Shown in pieces: positions 42,466 to 51,564 of a DNA stretch of 64,000 nucleotides. Under the pieces are notes generated by a model. That model saw nothing but the letters and a program-made list of their open reading frames with translations, had not been told where the DNA came from and did no database searches. The position numbers and the translations under genes were made by a program. The stretch is from contig JBIIEQ010000001.1 of assembly GCA_044237765.1 (NCBI GenBank), forward strand, positions 79,083 to 143,082, read 5' to 3'. Numbering within the stretch: position 1 is the first letter of the stretch; every line of letters begins with the position of its first letter. This DNA comes from UBA6136 sp044237765. Lineage in GTDB: Bacteria > Pseudomonadota > Gammaproteobacteria > Methylococcales > Methylococcaceae.

Positions 42466-44870
42466 ATGAAGCCGAAACCTGGGCCGAACTGATCGACCCG
42501 CTGCTGGTGGCGGCGGGCTGGGGCGTGGTACCGGGCAGTCGTATTCGGCGCGAATATCCGATCACGCTGGGACGACTGGAAGGCGCCGGCAAGCGCGGCA
42601 CGGCGTTGACGGCGGATTACGTGCTGGAATTCCGCAACACCAAGCTGGCCACGCTGGAAGCCAAGGCCGAGGATAAGCCGCTGTCCGAAGGGGTGGGTCA
42701 GGCCAAGGGCTATGCACACAAGCTGGCGCTGCGATTCTGTTATGCCAGCAATGGTCGTGGCTTTTATGCGATCGACCGGGAGACAGGCGAGGAGGGCGAA
42801 ATCGCGGACTTTCCCTCCCCGCAGGAACTCTGGGACCGGCTGTATGCAACGCCGAATGCCTGGCGTGACCGCTTCGCTGCGGTCCCGTTCGAGGATCGGG
42901 GTGGCAGCTTTCAGGGGCGCTATTACCATGATATCGCAGTGGAGCGAGTGCTGGCGGCGCTGGCGGACGGCCGCGACCGGATTCTGCTGACGCTGGCGAC
43001 CGGCACTGGCAAGACCTTCATCGCCTTCCAGATCGCCTGGAAGCTGTTTCAGAGCCGCTGGAATCTCGCCGACCGGACCTCAGACAAGCTTGGGCTGAAC
43101 GAGGCGCCGACCCGAAGGCCCCGTATCCTGTTCCTGGCCGATCGCAATAATCTGGCGGATCAGGCGATTCGCGACTTTTCCGCGTTTGCCGACGATGCCC
43201 TGGTGCGCATCGATCCGGAGTCGATTCGCAAAACGGGCAGGGTGCCGAAGAACGGTAGTGTCTTCTTCACCATATTCCAGACTTTCATGACCGGCCCGGA
43301 GAAGGATGGCCATCCGTCGCCGTGTTTCGGCGAGTATCCGCCGGATTTCTTTGATTTCATCATCATCGATGAATGCCATCGCGGCGGGGCCAACGATGAA
43401 AGCACCTGGCGCGGCATCCTCGAGTATTTCTCGCCGGCCGTGCAGCTCGGGCTGACCGCGACGCCCAAACGCAAGGACAACGCGGACACCTATGCGTATT
43501 TCGGCGAGCCGGTATTCACCTATTCGCTGAAGGACGGCATCAATGACGGCTTTCTGACGCCGTTCCGGGTCAAGCAGATTGCGACGACGCTGGACGAGTA
43601 CGTCTACACCTCGGACGACACGCTGGTGGAAGGCGAGATCGAGGCGGGCAAGCGTTACGAGGAGAAGGATTTCAACCGCATCATCGAGATTCGCGAGCGG
43701 GAACGAAAGCGCGTCGAGATTCTGCTCAGGGAGATTGACCCCAACGAGAAGACGCTGGTGTTCTGCGCCAACCAGACGCATGCGCTGGTCATCCGCGATC
43801 TGATCAATCAGATGAAGGTCAGCAAGGACCCGGATTACTGCCATCGCGTGACCGCCGATGACGGCCAATTGGGCGAGCAATGGCTGCGCACCTTTCAGGA
43901 TAACGAGAAAACGATTCCGACCATTCTGACGACGTCGCAAAAGCAGTCCACCGGCGTCAATGCCCGAAACGTGCGCAACATCGTGCTGTTGCGGCCGGTC
44001 AATTCAATGATCGAATTCAAGCAGATCATCGGTCGCGGCACCCGGCTGTTCGACGGCAAGGATTACTTCACGATCTACGATTTCGTGAAGGCGCACCACC
44101 ATTTCAGTGACCCGGAATGGGATGGCGAACCGCTGGAACCCCCCGTCTGCAAGGGATGCGGACAACAGCCCTGCACCTGCATCAAGGAGCCGCCGCCGCG
44201 CTGCTATGTGTGCGGCCAATCGCCGTGTGCCTGCCCGCAGGAACCTTGTCCGAAATGTGGCCAGCGGCCCTGCGTCTGCAGGAAGAAAGCTCAGGTGAAA
44301 CTGGCGGATGGCAAGGCGCGCACCATCCAGCACATGATGGCCACGACCTTCTGGCATCCGGATGGCACGCCGATGTCCGCTGCCCAGTTTCTGGAGGCGC
44401 TGTTTGGCCGGTTGCCGGAGTTCTTCAGGGATGAAGCCGAGTTGCGGACCTTGTGGAGCGTGCCGGATACCCGCCGCGCTCTACTCGATGCCCTGGCAGA
44501 AAAGGGTTTCGGCAAGGATCAGTTGGCTGAGATTCAGAAGATCATCGACGCGGAGAAGAGCGATCTTTTCGATGTGCTGGCCTACGTGGCCTATGCCCTG
44601 CCGCCCCTGACTCGGGAGGATCGGGCCGCCAAGGCCAAGGTGATCATCAGTACCCACTTCAATTCCAGGCAGCAGGTCTTCCTGGATTTCGTCTTGTCGC
44701 ACTATGTCAGCGAGGGCGTGGAAGAGCTGGACCCCGCCAAGCTCAGCCCCTTGCTCAAGCTCAGATATCGCGACTCGATCGCCGATGCCGTGGCGGACCT
44801 CGGCAAGCCCGATGAGATTGGTCGGGTGTTCAGCGGGTTTCAGCGCTATTTGTATGATGCCGTTGCCTGA
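42462..44870 (+). CDS. hsdR: Type I restriction endonuclease subunit HsdR (EcoEI-like)
   Basis: The 802-residue protein has an N-terminal PD-(D/E)xK nuclease domain (ADYVLEFRNTKLATLEAKAED), helicase motif I LATGTGKTFIAFQ (about 177-189), motif II IIIDECHRG, motif III LGLTATPKRKD and motif VI IIGRGTRLFDGKDYF. It cleaves unmethylated DNA after ATP-driven translocation, with HsdM and HsdS. A stretch at residues 563-606 has 12 cysteines in three copies of C-x2-C-G-Q-x-P-C-x-C, a zinc-ribbon-like insertion not usual in HsdR. An EcoEI-type C-terminal region follows. The start overlaps the PIN toxin stop. Confidence 0.93.
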   Translation: MNEAETWAELIDPLLVAAGWGVVPGSRIRREYPITLGRLEGAGKRGTALTADYVLEFRNTKLATLEAKAEDKPLSEGVGQAKGYAHKLALRFCYASNGRGFYAIDRETGEEGEIADFPSPQELWDRLYATPNAWRDRFAAVPFEDRGGSFQGRYYHDIAVERVLAALADGRDRILLTLATGTGKTFIAFQIAWKLFQSRWNLADRTSDKLGLNEAPTRRPRILFLADRNNLADQAIRDFSAFADDALVRIDPESIRKTGRVPKNGSVFFTIFQTFMTGPEKDGHPSPCFGEYPPDFFDFIIIDECHRGGANDESTWRGILEYFSPAVQLGLTATPKRKDNADTYAYFGEPVFTYSLKDGINDGFLTPFRVKQIATTLDEYVYTSDDTLVEGEIEAGKRYEEKDFNRIIEIRERERKRVEILLREIDPNEKTLVFCANQTHALVIRDLINQMKVSKDPDYCHRVTADDGQLGEQWLRTFQDNEKTIPTILTTSQKQSTGVNARNVRNIVLLRPVNSMIEFKQIIGRGTRLFDGKDYFTIYDFVKAHHHFSDPEWDGEPLEPPVCKGCGQQPCTCIKEPPPRCYVCGQSPCACPQEPCPKCGQRPCVCRKKAQVKLADGKARTIQHMMATTFWHPDGTPMSAAQFLEALFGRLPEFFRDEAELRTLWSVPDTRRALLDALAEKGFGKDQLAEIQKIIDAEKSDLFDVLAYVAYALPPLTREDRAAKAKVIISTHFNSRQQVFLDFVLSHYVSEGVEELDPAKLSPLLKLRYRDSIADAVADLGKPDEIGRVFSGFQRYLYDAVA

Positions 44871-44953
44871 CGGTCTGTTGGGCGCGGTGTGCCCCGCGTC
44901 CGTGATTCCTGACTTTTTTCACCTCGATGAGTAGCCAAAACGGAGTTCAAACC

Positions 44954-45769
44954 ATGACCTTATGTTCCGATCCCAGTCATTTGCTGGAACCCGTTGTGAT
45001 GCTGGCGAGGGAGGCGGGGCAGCGGATCATGGCAATTTATGCGGCGGGTTTTGACGTGGAGCACAAGGCCGATGCGTCGCCCCTGACGGCGGCCGATCTG
45101 GCCGCTCATGAGTGCCTGGTCGAGGGGCTGGCGGAATTGGCGAGCTACCCGATTCTGTCCGAGGAATCGGCGGCCATTCCGTTCGAGGAACGGTCGGAGT
45201 GGGACACATACTGGTTGGTCGATCCGCTGGATGGGACCAAGGAATTCATCAAGCGCAATGGCGAGTTCACCGTCAATGTGGCGCTGATTCATCGGCATCA
45301 GCCGGTGCTGGGGGTGGTCGTCGTGCCGGCGTCCGGCGTGGCCTATTTTGCCTGTGAGGGTTGCGGCGCGTTCCGCCAGGAAGAGGCGGGCTTGCCTGAG
45401 CCGATTCGGGTCGCTACGCTGCTCGGTAAGCCGCTGCGCGTGGTCGGCAGTCGCTCGCATGGGTCCGAGGAGATGGAGCTTTATCTGGCTCAACTGGGCG
45501 AGCACGAACGGCTGCCTGTCGGCAGTTCCCTCAAGTTCTGCCGGGTGGCGGAGGGGTTGGCGGACCTGTATCCGCGTATCGGGTTGACGTCCGAGTGGGA
45601 TACCGCCGCCGCGCAATGCGTGGTGGAACATGCCGGCGGCGCGGTGGTTGATCTTGAGGGCCGTCCGCTGCGCTACAACGCCAAGGCATCCCTGCTCAAC
45701 TCCTACTTTCTGGTCTACGGCGACAAATCCCGCGACTGGTTGCAGTATGCCGCCGGGATTGTCGGTTAG
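44954..45769 (+). CDS. cysQ: 3'(2'),5'-bisphosphate nucleotidase
   Basis: An earlier in-frame ATG at 44927 exists, but GGAG nine bases before 44954 favours the later start (MTLCSDPSHLLEPVVML). The 271-residue protein has the inositol-phosphatase-family motifs SEESAAIPFEER, WLVDPLDGTKEFIKRNGEF and LTSEWDTAAAQCVVEHAGG. CysQ hydrolyses PAP/PAPS to AMP/APS and keeps sulfate-assimilation intermediates low; it needs Mg. It stands alone between the R-M island and trkA. Confidence 0.93.
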   Translation: MTLCSDPSHLLEPVVMLAREAGQRIMAIYAAGFDVEHKADASPLTAADLAAHECLVEGLAELASYPILSEESAAIPFEERSEWDTYWLVDPLDGTKEFIKRNGEFTVNVALIHRHQPVLGVVVVPASGVAYFACEGCGAFRQEEAGLPEPIRVATLLGKPLRVVGSRSHGSEEMELYLAQLGEHERLPVGSSLKFCRVAEGLADLYPRIGLTSEWDTAAAQCVVEHAGGAVVDLEGRPLRYNAKASLLNSYFLVYGDKSRDWLQYAAGIVG

Positions 45770-45795
45770 GCGCTACCCTACTTAGAAACTGATGT

Positions 45796-45823
45796 CGTTC
45801 GCTTCGACTGCGCTCAGCGAACG
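45796..45823. repeat. REP-like palindrome between cysQ and trkA
   Basis: Eight-base perfect arms CGTTCGCT and AGCGAACG enclose TCGACTGCGCTC. The core (TTCGAC ... GCTCAG ... GAACG) is the same as in the elements of the hsd island, showing that the family is dispersed in the genome and not limited to the island. Confidence 0.65.
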
Positions 45824-45888
45824 GCACTGTGCCCGATAGGCCGGCCCATGTTGATACAATCGCGCCACTTTGATTTCCGGTACGCGCA

Positions 45889-47259
45889 ATGAAAATCATC
45901 ATTTTGGGAGCGGGGCAGGTAGGTAGCAGTCTGCTGGCCAGCCTGTCAGGAGAAAAGAACGACATTGTCATGGTCGATGTCCGCGCTGATCTTCTGAGGA
46001 AATTGCAGGACCGCTTCGATATCCGCACGGTGCAGGGCAATGCGGCCCACCCCACGATTCTGCAGACGGCCGGCGCGGCGGAAGCGGACATGCTGATCGC
46101 CGCCACCAGCGACGACGAGACCAACATGCTGGCCTGCAGCATGGCGGACATCCTCTTTAAGGTGCCGCGCAAGATCGCGCGGGTTCGCGCCATCGAGTAT
46201 TTCTCCTTTCCGGGATTGTTCTCTCCGGAAACCATTCCGATCGATTACGTCATCAGCCCCGAACAGATCATCACCCAGTTCATTCAGCGTTTGCTGGAAT
46301 ATCCGGGGGCGACGCAAGTGCTGGACTTTGCCGAAGGCCGGGTGCGGATGGTATCGGTCTGCGCCGTGCGGGGCGGATTGATGGTTGGGCGCGAGATTCG
46401 CGAGCTGCATCAGCACATGCCCAATTTCCATGCCCGGGTCGCGGCCATCTTTCGGGATGGACAGCCGATCGTGCCCAATGGCAGCACCATCATCAATCAC
46501 GGCGACGAGGTGTTCTTCCTTGCTTCGGCCGATGAGATCAAAGACGTGATGTCCGAGATGCGCAAGTCGGAAAAATCCTACAAGCGACTGATTTTTGCCG
46601 GCGGGGGTCACGTCGGCAAGCGCGTCGCCATGGCGCTAGAAGACAGTTACAACGTCAAGGTGATAGAGCGTGATATTGATCGTGCCGAGAAGATTGCTGC
46701 ACAACTCAGAAAGACCACGGTGCTGGTGGGTGATGCCTCCGACAAGGACTTGCTGCAGAGCGAGAACATCGAGAGTGCCGATGTGTTCTGTGCCATCACC
46801 AACAACGACGAGGCGAATATCCTCTCGGCCATGCTGGCCAAGCGTCTCGGCGCCCGGCGGGTGATCTGTCTGGTAAACAACGATGCCTATGCCGACATTG
46901 TCGATGCCTCGCATGTCGACCTGGTGATTTCACCGCAGCAGGCCACCATCAGCGCCTTGTTGCGGTATATCCGTCGCGGCGATATTGCCCAGGTCTATTC
47001 ACTGCGGCATGGTTCCTCGGAAGCGATCGAGATGGTCGCCCACGGGACCCAGGGGCAATCCAAGGTGATTGGCGTTCCGCTCAATCAGATCGAGATACCC
47101 GACGGAGTGGTCATGGGAGCGCTGGTGCGTGGCGATGAAGTGCTGCAGGTGCATCACGACACCCTGATTGAGGACGGCGACCACGTCATCATGTTCCTGC
47201 TGGACAAAAAGTTGATTCCCGATGTGGAGCGGCTGTTCCACTCCGTTCAGGAAGTTTGA
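45889..47259 (+). CDS. trkA: Trk potassium uptake system NAD-binding protein TrkA
   Basis: The 456-residue protein has two RCK modules, each a Rossmann NAD-binding half and a C-terminal half: MKIIILGAGQVGSSLLASL at the start and LIFAGGGHVGKRVAMALEDS near residue 230. TrkA is the cytoplasmic regulator that gates the TrkH/G potassium channel subunit by nucleotide binding. No trkH is in the window. The length is the normal one for a duplicated TrkA. It is followed after 43 bases by the rhodanese gene. Confidence 0.95.
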   Translation: MKIIILGAGQVGSSLLASLSGEKNDIVMVDVRADLLRKLQDRFDIRTVQGNAAHPTILQTAGAAEADMLIAATSDDETNMLACSMADILFKVPRKIARVRAIEYFSFPGLFSPETIPIDYVISPEQIITQFIQRLLEYPGATQVLDFAEGRVRMVSVCAVRGGLMVGREIRELHQHMPNFHARVAAIFRDGQPIVPNGSTIINHGDEVFFLASADEIKDVMSEMRKSEKSYKRLIFAGGGHVGKRVAMALEDSYNVKVIERDIDRAEKIAAQLRKTTVLVGDASDKDLLQSENIESADVFCAITNNDEANILSAMLAKRLGARRVICLVNNDAYADIVDASHVDLVISPQQATISALLRYIRRGDIAQVYSLRHGSSEAIEMVAHGTQGQSKVIGVPLNQIEIPDGVVMGALVRGDEVLQVHHDTLIEDGDHVIMFLLDKKLIPDVERLFHSVQEV

Positions 47260-47302
47260 TGGGGGCGAGTAGCCGCTTGATCCATTTTCGATAGGTATTC
47301 CA

Positions 47303-47701
47303 ATGACTCAGATTAAATCACTGACCGCTGTCGCGGCTCATGCCGCCCTGCAAGCCGATAGCCGAGCCATCCTGATCGATGTGCGTGACCCGGTGGAATT
47401 CTCCTTCGTCGGCCACCCGGTGGGCGCGCTGAATGTGCCGTGGAAGTTTGCGCCGGAGATGCGGAGCAATTCGGACTTTCTGGATCAGGTCCGTGAGGCG
47501 GCCGCCGACACGGCGACGCCGCTGTACCTGCTATGCCGCAGTGGACAGCGCTCCCTGGCGGCCGCCAACGCCCTGGCCGAGGCCGGCTATACCGATCTCA
47601 CCAATATCGAAGACGGCTTCGAAGGTCCGATGGATGAAGCCAAACACCGCAATACGGTCGCGGGCTGGCGTTTCCATCAATTGCCTTGGGTGCAGAGCTG
47701 A
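47303..47701 (+). CDS. Rhodanese-domain sulfurtransferase
   Basis: The 132-residue single-domain protein has AILIDVRDPVEFSFVGHPVG and the active-site loop LLCRSGQRSLAAANAL, with the catalytic cysteine. It lacks a signal peptide, so it is cytoplasmic. Such proteins move sulfane sulfur; the donor and acceptor are not evident. It ends one base before the panE stop on the other strand. Confidence 0.88.
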   Translation: MTQIKSLTAVAAHAALQADSRAILIDVRDPVEFSFVGHPVGALNVPWKFAPEMRSNSDFLDQVREAAADTATPLYLLCRSGQRSLAAANALAEAGYTDLTNIEDGFEGPMDEAKHRNTVAGWRFHQLPWVQS

Positions 47702-48640
47702 TTAATCTTCGTTCTGCAATCTGAGTTCCCGCAGTTTCATCAGCGCATAGAGCGTATCGAGATGCGGTCGGGGCACGCCGGCGCGGGTTCCTGCGCGGAC
47801 GGTATTGCCGAGAATGGCCTCGGTTTCCATCGGGCGGCCCGCTTCAAAATCCAGCAGCATGCTGGTTTTGTAGGGAGGCATGTTGTGGGTGCCGTCGATC
47901 TGCTGGTCGATGATGCCGGCCGGCAGCTCATGGCCCAGTGCCGCGGCGATGGCGCAGACTTCGGCCATGATCGCCCGGATCAAGGGTTCCTGGGTGGTCA
48001 GGATTTCCGCGGTACTTAGCCCGCCGGACAGCACCGAGAGCGGGCTGAAGGCGGCATTCCATAGGCATTTTTGCCAGCGAGCCGTGACAATATCCTCGGT
48101 AGCCGCGCAGCCGATACCGGCGCTTTCGAAGGCTTTGGCTAGCGCCCGGGTCTTTACGGAAAGCCCGCCAGAATAGTTGCCCAGCGCCAGACGGCCATAG
48201 GCTTGATGCCATATCTTGCCGGGCGCCGTGCGGGTCACACAGATGAAGGCCAGGCCGCTGATCAGTTCATGATCAGGGAAGGCCCGTGCCACTTCACCCT
48301 CGATTTCAACGCCATTTGAAACTAGGGCAATGGCCGTGTCCGGTCCCAGTGCATCGCTAATCAGAGCCGCGCGGTCAGCGCCGTCGACCAGCTTGATGCA
48401 AAGCAGCACGACATCGGGCTTTTCGCTCAGGTCGGCGGCCTTGGCCACGACCTGCTCGGGCGTGAAATGCCAGTTTCCCAGCTTGGTTTCGCTATGGATG
48501 TCGATGCCATGGGTTTTGACATGTTCATAATCCGACCGCGCCAGCACCGAGACGCTGAACCCCGCTTTTGCCAACAGGGCGCCATAGAAACTGCCGATGG
48601 CGCCTGACCCAATGACCAATACCTTCACGGCTCTCTCCAA
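47702..48640 (-). CDS. panE: 2-dehydropantoate 2-reductase
   Basis: The 312-residue enzyme has an N-terminal NADPH-binding motif VLVIGSGAIGSFYGALLAKAG and the ketopantoate-reductase helical domain with the conserved TARWQKCLWNAAFSPLSVLS stretch, which holds the catalytic lysine. It reduces ketopantoate to pantoate for coenzyme A synthesis. Other pantothenate genes are not adjacent. A paralogue with a different 2-keto acid substrate cannot be excluded. Confidence 0.88.
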   Translation of the reverse strand: MERAVKVLVIGSGAIGSFYGALLAKAGFSVSVLARSDYEHVKTHGIDIHSETKLGNWHFTPEQVVAKAADLSEKPDVVLLCIKLVDGADRAALISDALGPDTAIALVSNGVEIEGEVARAFPDHELISGLAFICVTRTAPGKIWHQAYGRLALGNYSGGLSVKTRALAKAFESAGIGCAATEDIVTARWQKCLWNAAFSPLSVLSGGLSTAEILTTQEPLIRAIMAEVCAIAAALGHELPAGIIDQQIDGTHNMPPYKTSMLLDFEAGRPMETEAILGNTVRAGTRAGVPRPHLDTLYALMKLRELRLQNED

Positions 48641-48669
48641 AATCTATCGTTCAAATCGGAAGGCCAGAA

Positions 48670-48678
48670 TTTATAGCA
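48670..48678 (-). promoter_or_regulatory. Extended -10 promoter element upstream of panE
   Basis: Read on the minus strand, TGCTATAAA is an extended -10 box about 30 bases before the panE start. No good -35 box is visible, which extended -10 promoters can tolerate. Confidence 0.35.
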
Positions 48679-48887
48679 TAACCGGTGATTCTGGCTGAGT
48701 TTGCCATCGGATCTGAACATTCGGATGATTTTTGGAAAGCACATTCTGGTTCGAAGTGTCTTTTCAGCGGATAAGATGAGCACCGGGGCAGAGCTATCTG
48801 AAATCAGCCGTTAGCTTATGCAGAAATGAGAGATTGTCCCCCTAACAGCACTGCCTGACGCGCAACTCTCATTTGTGGCTTTTCTGG

Positions 48888-50057
48888 TTATGGCGAGTCT
48901 GGCTGCAGGGAGTCAGTGATCGGCAAGTGGATGACAAATTCACTGCCCTTGCCTTGACCGGCGCTGTGCACCTCCAATCGGCCGCCATGAAGGCCGACCA
49001 GCTGGTGCGCCAGGAAGAGGCCAATGCCGAGTCCGTCGTTGCCCTGAGCCGCGGGTTGGTTGACCTGGGCGAAGAGTTCGAAGACACGGTGCAATTGCTC
49101 GGCTTGAATGCCGACGCCGTCATCCCTGACCCGTATTGCTGCCGCATCGCCATCTCGTTGCAAGTTCAGGGAGATGTGGCCACCGGGCGGGGTGAACTTG
49201 GCGGCGTTGTTGAGCAGATTGGTGATGACCTGCACCAGGCGAATTTCATCGCCTTCGATGAACAGGGGTGCCTCGCTGAACTGCAGTTCGAGGTGATGCC
49301 GGTTGCCCTGGATGTGCGGAAGACTGATCTGCACGGCCTGTTCAATCAGCGGGCGCAGTGACAGGGACTTTTTCTGCAATCGAATGACGCCACGCCCGAC
49401 GCGGCTGACGTCAAGCAGGTCATCCACCAGCCTGGAAAGATGCTGGGTTTGCCGCTCGATGGATTCGTAACATTGGGCAAGCTCCTTCTCATGGTATGAG
49501 CCATTTTTCAGCCCATTGGCCGTGATGGACAGAGGGGTCAGAGGGTTTCTCAGTTCATGCCCCAACTGGGCAAGGAATTCGTCCTTGCGGTGGTCGATCT
49601 CCTTTAGTTTCCTGACGTGGTTCTGGAGCAGCTGTTCCAGCCGCATTCTCTCCGTGATGTCGGTGACGACGACAACAAGGGTCTCCTTTTGCGATGCGCC
49701 GCGCGGGTCGATAGGGCTGAAGCACACCTGGCCCCAGAATTTGCTACCGTCCTGGCGCTGAAATTTCAGGTTGCGACGGGTCGCCCGGGTGCCTCCACTC
49801 AGGTTCAGTACATGTTCGGTCGAGGCACGCCAATCCTTGTCCACGAACTCGCTCAGACGGCGTCCGTGGAGCTTTTCGGCAGGGTAGCCGAGTAGCTCCG
49901 ATATCTTCGGGTTGCTGAAAATGCAGGTGTACTCCTCATCCAGCAGCACAATCCCTTCCTGTACTGATTCGATGATCATCCGGCAACGCGCCTCGCTGAG
50001 GGTTAGCGCAGTCTCCCTGTCGATGGGATCCTTCATGTCCTGGTTGAGAGAAGGCAT
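48888..50057 (-). CDS. PAS-domain sensor histidine kinase
   Basis: The 389-residue soluble protein has a PAS domain (about 20-140), a HisKA domain with the phospho-accepting histidine in LAQLGHELRNPLTPLSITAN, and a HATPase domain with EIRLVQVITNLLNNAAKF (N box), IRVRDDGVGI (G1) and GNDGLGIGLFLAHQL (G2). It lacks membrane segments, so it senses a cytoplasmic signal. No response regulator is cotranscribed; the LuxR-type protein upstream has no receiver domain. A perfect palindrome lies 57 bases upstream of its start. Confidence 0.92.
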   Translation of the reverse strand: MPSLNQDMKDPIDRETALTLSEARCRMIIESVQEGIVLLDEEYTCIFSNPKISELLGYPAEKLHGRRLSEFVDKDWRASTEHVLNLSGGTRATRRNLKFQRQDGSKFWGQVCFSPIDPRGASQKETLVVVVTDITERMRLEQLLQNHVRKLKEIDHRKDEFLAQLGHELRNPLTPLSITANGLKNGSYHEKELAQCYESIERQTQHLSRLVDDLLDVSRVGRGVIRLQKKSLSLRPLIEQAVQISLPHIQGNRHHLELQFSEAPLFIEGDEIRLVQVITNLLNNAAKFTPPGGHISLNLQRDGDAAAIRVRDDGVGIQAEQLHRVFELFAQVNQPAAQGNDGLGIGLFLAHQLVGLHGGRLEVHSAGQGKGSEFVIHLPITDSLQPDSP

Positions 50058-50113
50058 GGGAGGGCGTATGCGGTGATGGAATGGGCAACATTAAACAGAC
50101 CGGCAGGAGAAAT

Positions 50114-50137
50114 TTCATACCCAATGTTGGGTATGAA
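50114..50137. promoter_or_regulatory. Perfect 11-bp inverted repeat, candidate operator
   Basis: TTCATACCCAA (50114-50124) and TTGGGTATGAA (50127-50137) are exact reverse complements separated by TG. The site sits between the minus-strand LuxR-type gene stop and the histidine kinase start. Perfect symmetry suggests a dimeric regulator such as the LuxR-type protein next door. A transcript hairpin is the alternative, but no U tract follows. Confidence 0.5.
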
Positions 50138-50234
50138 TTGAAAAGAATTAGCAGATTGTGAGTCGATCAGGCCGATGAACGGAGGCTCCCGGCAAGGCGC
50201 AGACGGTGCCCTGGAAACAGCCGGGATGGGCGGG

Positions 50235-51425
50235 TCAGGGTGACCGGGTGGCGGCGAGTGCCATGTGGACAAGCTCGGTAATGCGGCGGACCCCGGTCTT
50301 TTCGCGCAGGCTTTTGATCTGTGTGCGAACGGTGTGGAGACTGACGGCGAGCGAGGCGGCAATTTCTTCGGGCGTCGCTTCCTGCATCAGGTGTAGCAAT
50401 ACCGTCTGTTCGGCGGTGGTGAGCTTGAAGAGTTTTCCCAGGACGGCCAGTGCCGAGCGATCCACGCGATTGCCGGGTTCGATGATCAGCGCATAGCGCG
50501 CCCTTGGGTTGTCCAGCAACCATCCCGAGGATTCGGTGAGCCGCAGCAGGTGAGCGCCGGCAATGCCGACGGCCTGACTTTCCTTGATATGAGTGAAGAC
50601 CATCGGGATGGAAAGGCCGGTGTCCGCCAGTTTGATGGCTTCATCCAGGGATGGATTGGACTGGATGCCCAATCCGATGAGACGGCCATGCCTGACCGTC
50701 ACGCGATTGGTTTTGTCGGTTAACAGGCGTTGGGCTACCGCATTGGAGTGAATGATGCGGCACTGAGCATCGATCAGAAAGATCGACTGATTCAGACCAT
50801 CCAGCAGTGACTGGCTGAGTTCCTGATTTTGCCCGAGTACCCCCAGTTTCCAGCTGAGTGTGATGGCACGATTGAGATGATCGACCAGCGCAGAGACTCT
50901 GGCATGATCCGGCTTCTCAAAGTCTTCCGATTTCAAGTCGCGGTAAAACGACAGAATGAGTTTGGGCGACTCGGGTTCCTGTCCCCACAGTCCGCTGCTG
51001 ATGACATCCCGGATATCCTGATGGACCAGCCCGTCGTTGTAAAAATGACTGTTTTCAAGCGTTCGGCGATCCAGCATCATGTTGCCGGTCACGGTGTTGC
51101 CTGGCAGGACCAGATTCTTCTCCATCGCGCCCTGAACCCAGACGTCATGCTGGCCCCAGTAGGTCTGGTAAGACTCCAGCCATGCCGACGACATGTTTTC
51201 GGTAAACAGCGGGGGCTGGCCGCTGGCGTGGGCATCCAGGGAGAACAGGCTGAATGCGCTGGCATTGAGGAAATGTCGGATCTGCGTGAGCGTTTCGGAC
51301 CAGTGGTTCGAGTCGAGGGCAGACTGGTAAATGGATTTGATCAGCCCGTCATGGCTGGGTGCGGGGCGCCAGCGGCCGGCAGTTTGGCATGGAATAGCCG
51401 AGTTCTGAATGTTCTTGCTGCTCAC
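50235..51425 (-). CDS. LuxR-family transcriptional regulator with PAS-like sensor region
   Basis: The 396-residue protein ends in a LuxR/GerE helix-turn-helix (FKLTTAEQTVLLHLMQEATP, then EEIAASLAVSLHTVRTQIKS). The central part has a PAS-like segment (FLIDAQCRIIHSNAVAQRLL, about 215-235). The N-terminal 200 residues are unassigned. There is no receiver domain and no autoinducer-binding domain of the LuxR/LasR type, so the ligand is open. It lies upstream of the kinase gene on the same strand, separated by a 177-base space with the palindrome. Confidence 0.88.
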   Translation of the reverse strand: MSSKNIQNSAIPCQTAGRWRPAPSHDGLIKSIYQSALDSNHWSETLTQIRHFLNASAFSLFSLDAHASGQPPLFTENMSSAWLESYQTYWGQHDVWVQGAMEKNLVLPGNTVTGNMMLDRRTLENSHFYNDGLVHQDIRDVISSGLWGQEPESPKLILSFYRDLKSEDFEKPDHARVSALVDHLNRAITLSWKLGVLGQNQELSQSLLDGLNQSIFLIDAQCRIIHSNAVAQRLLTDKTNRVTVRHGRLIGLGIQSNPSLDEAIKLADTGLSIPMVFTHIKESQAVGIAGAHLLRLTESSGWLLDNPRARYALIIEPGNRVDRSALAVLGKLFKLTTAEQTVLLHLMQEATPEEIAASLAVSLHTVRTQIKSLREKTGVRRITELVHMALAATRSP

Positions 51426-51564
51426 TGGGCTGCGGGTGACTTTGCCGAAGGGATTCCGGTTGATTGGCCGGGATTCCTTGAAAGGTTTCGGGGCGAAGCA
51501 TCGTAGCGCTGGATTGACGGAAGCGGGAGCGCCCGGCCCGGTGTCTCGTTCGGTATGAGGGCCA

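Noticed and set aside
43080..43940. 286-codon minus-strand frame opposite hsdR
   Set aside because: It is antisense to the helicase motifs of hsdR and its composition is that of a shadow frame.
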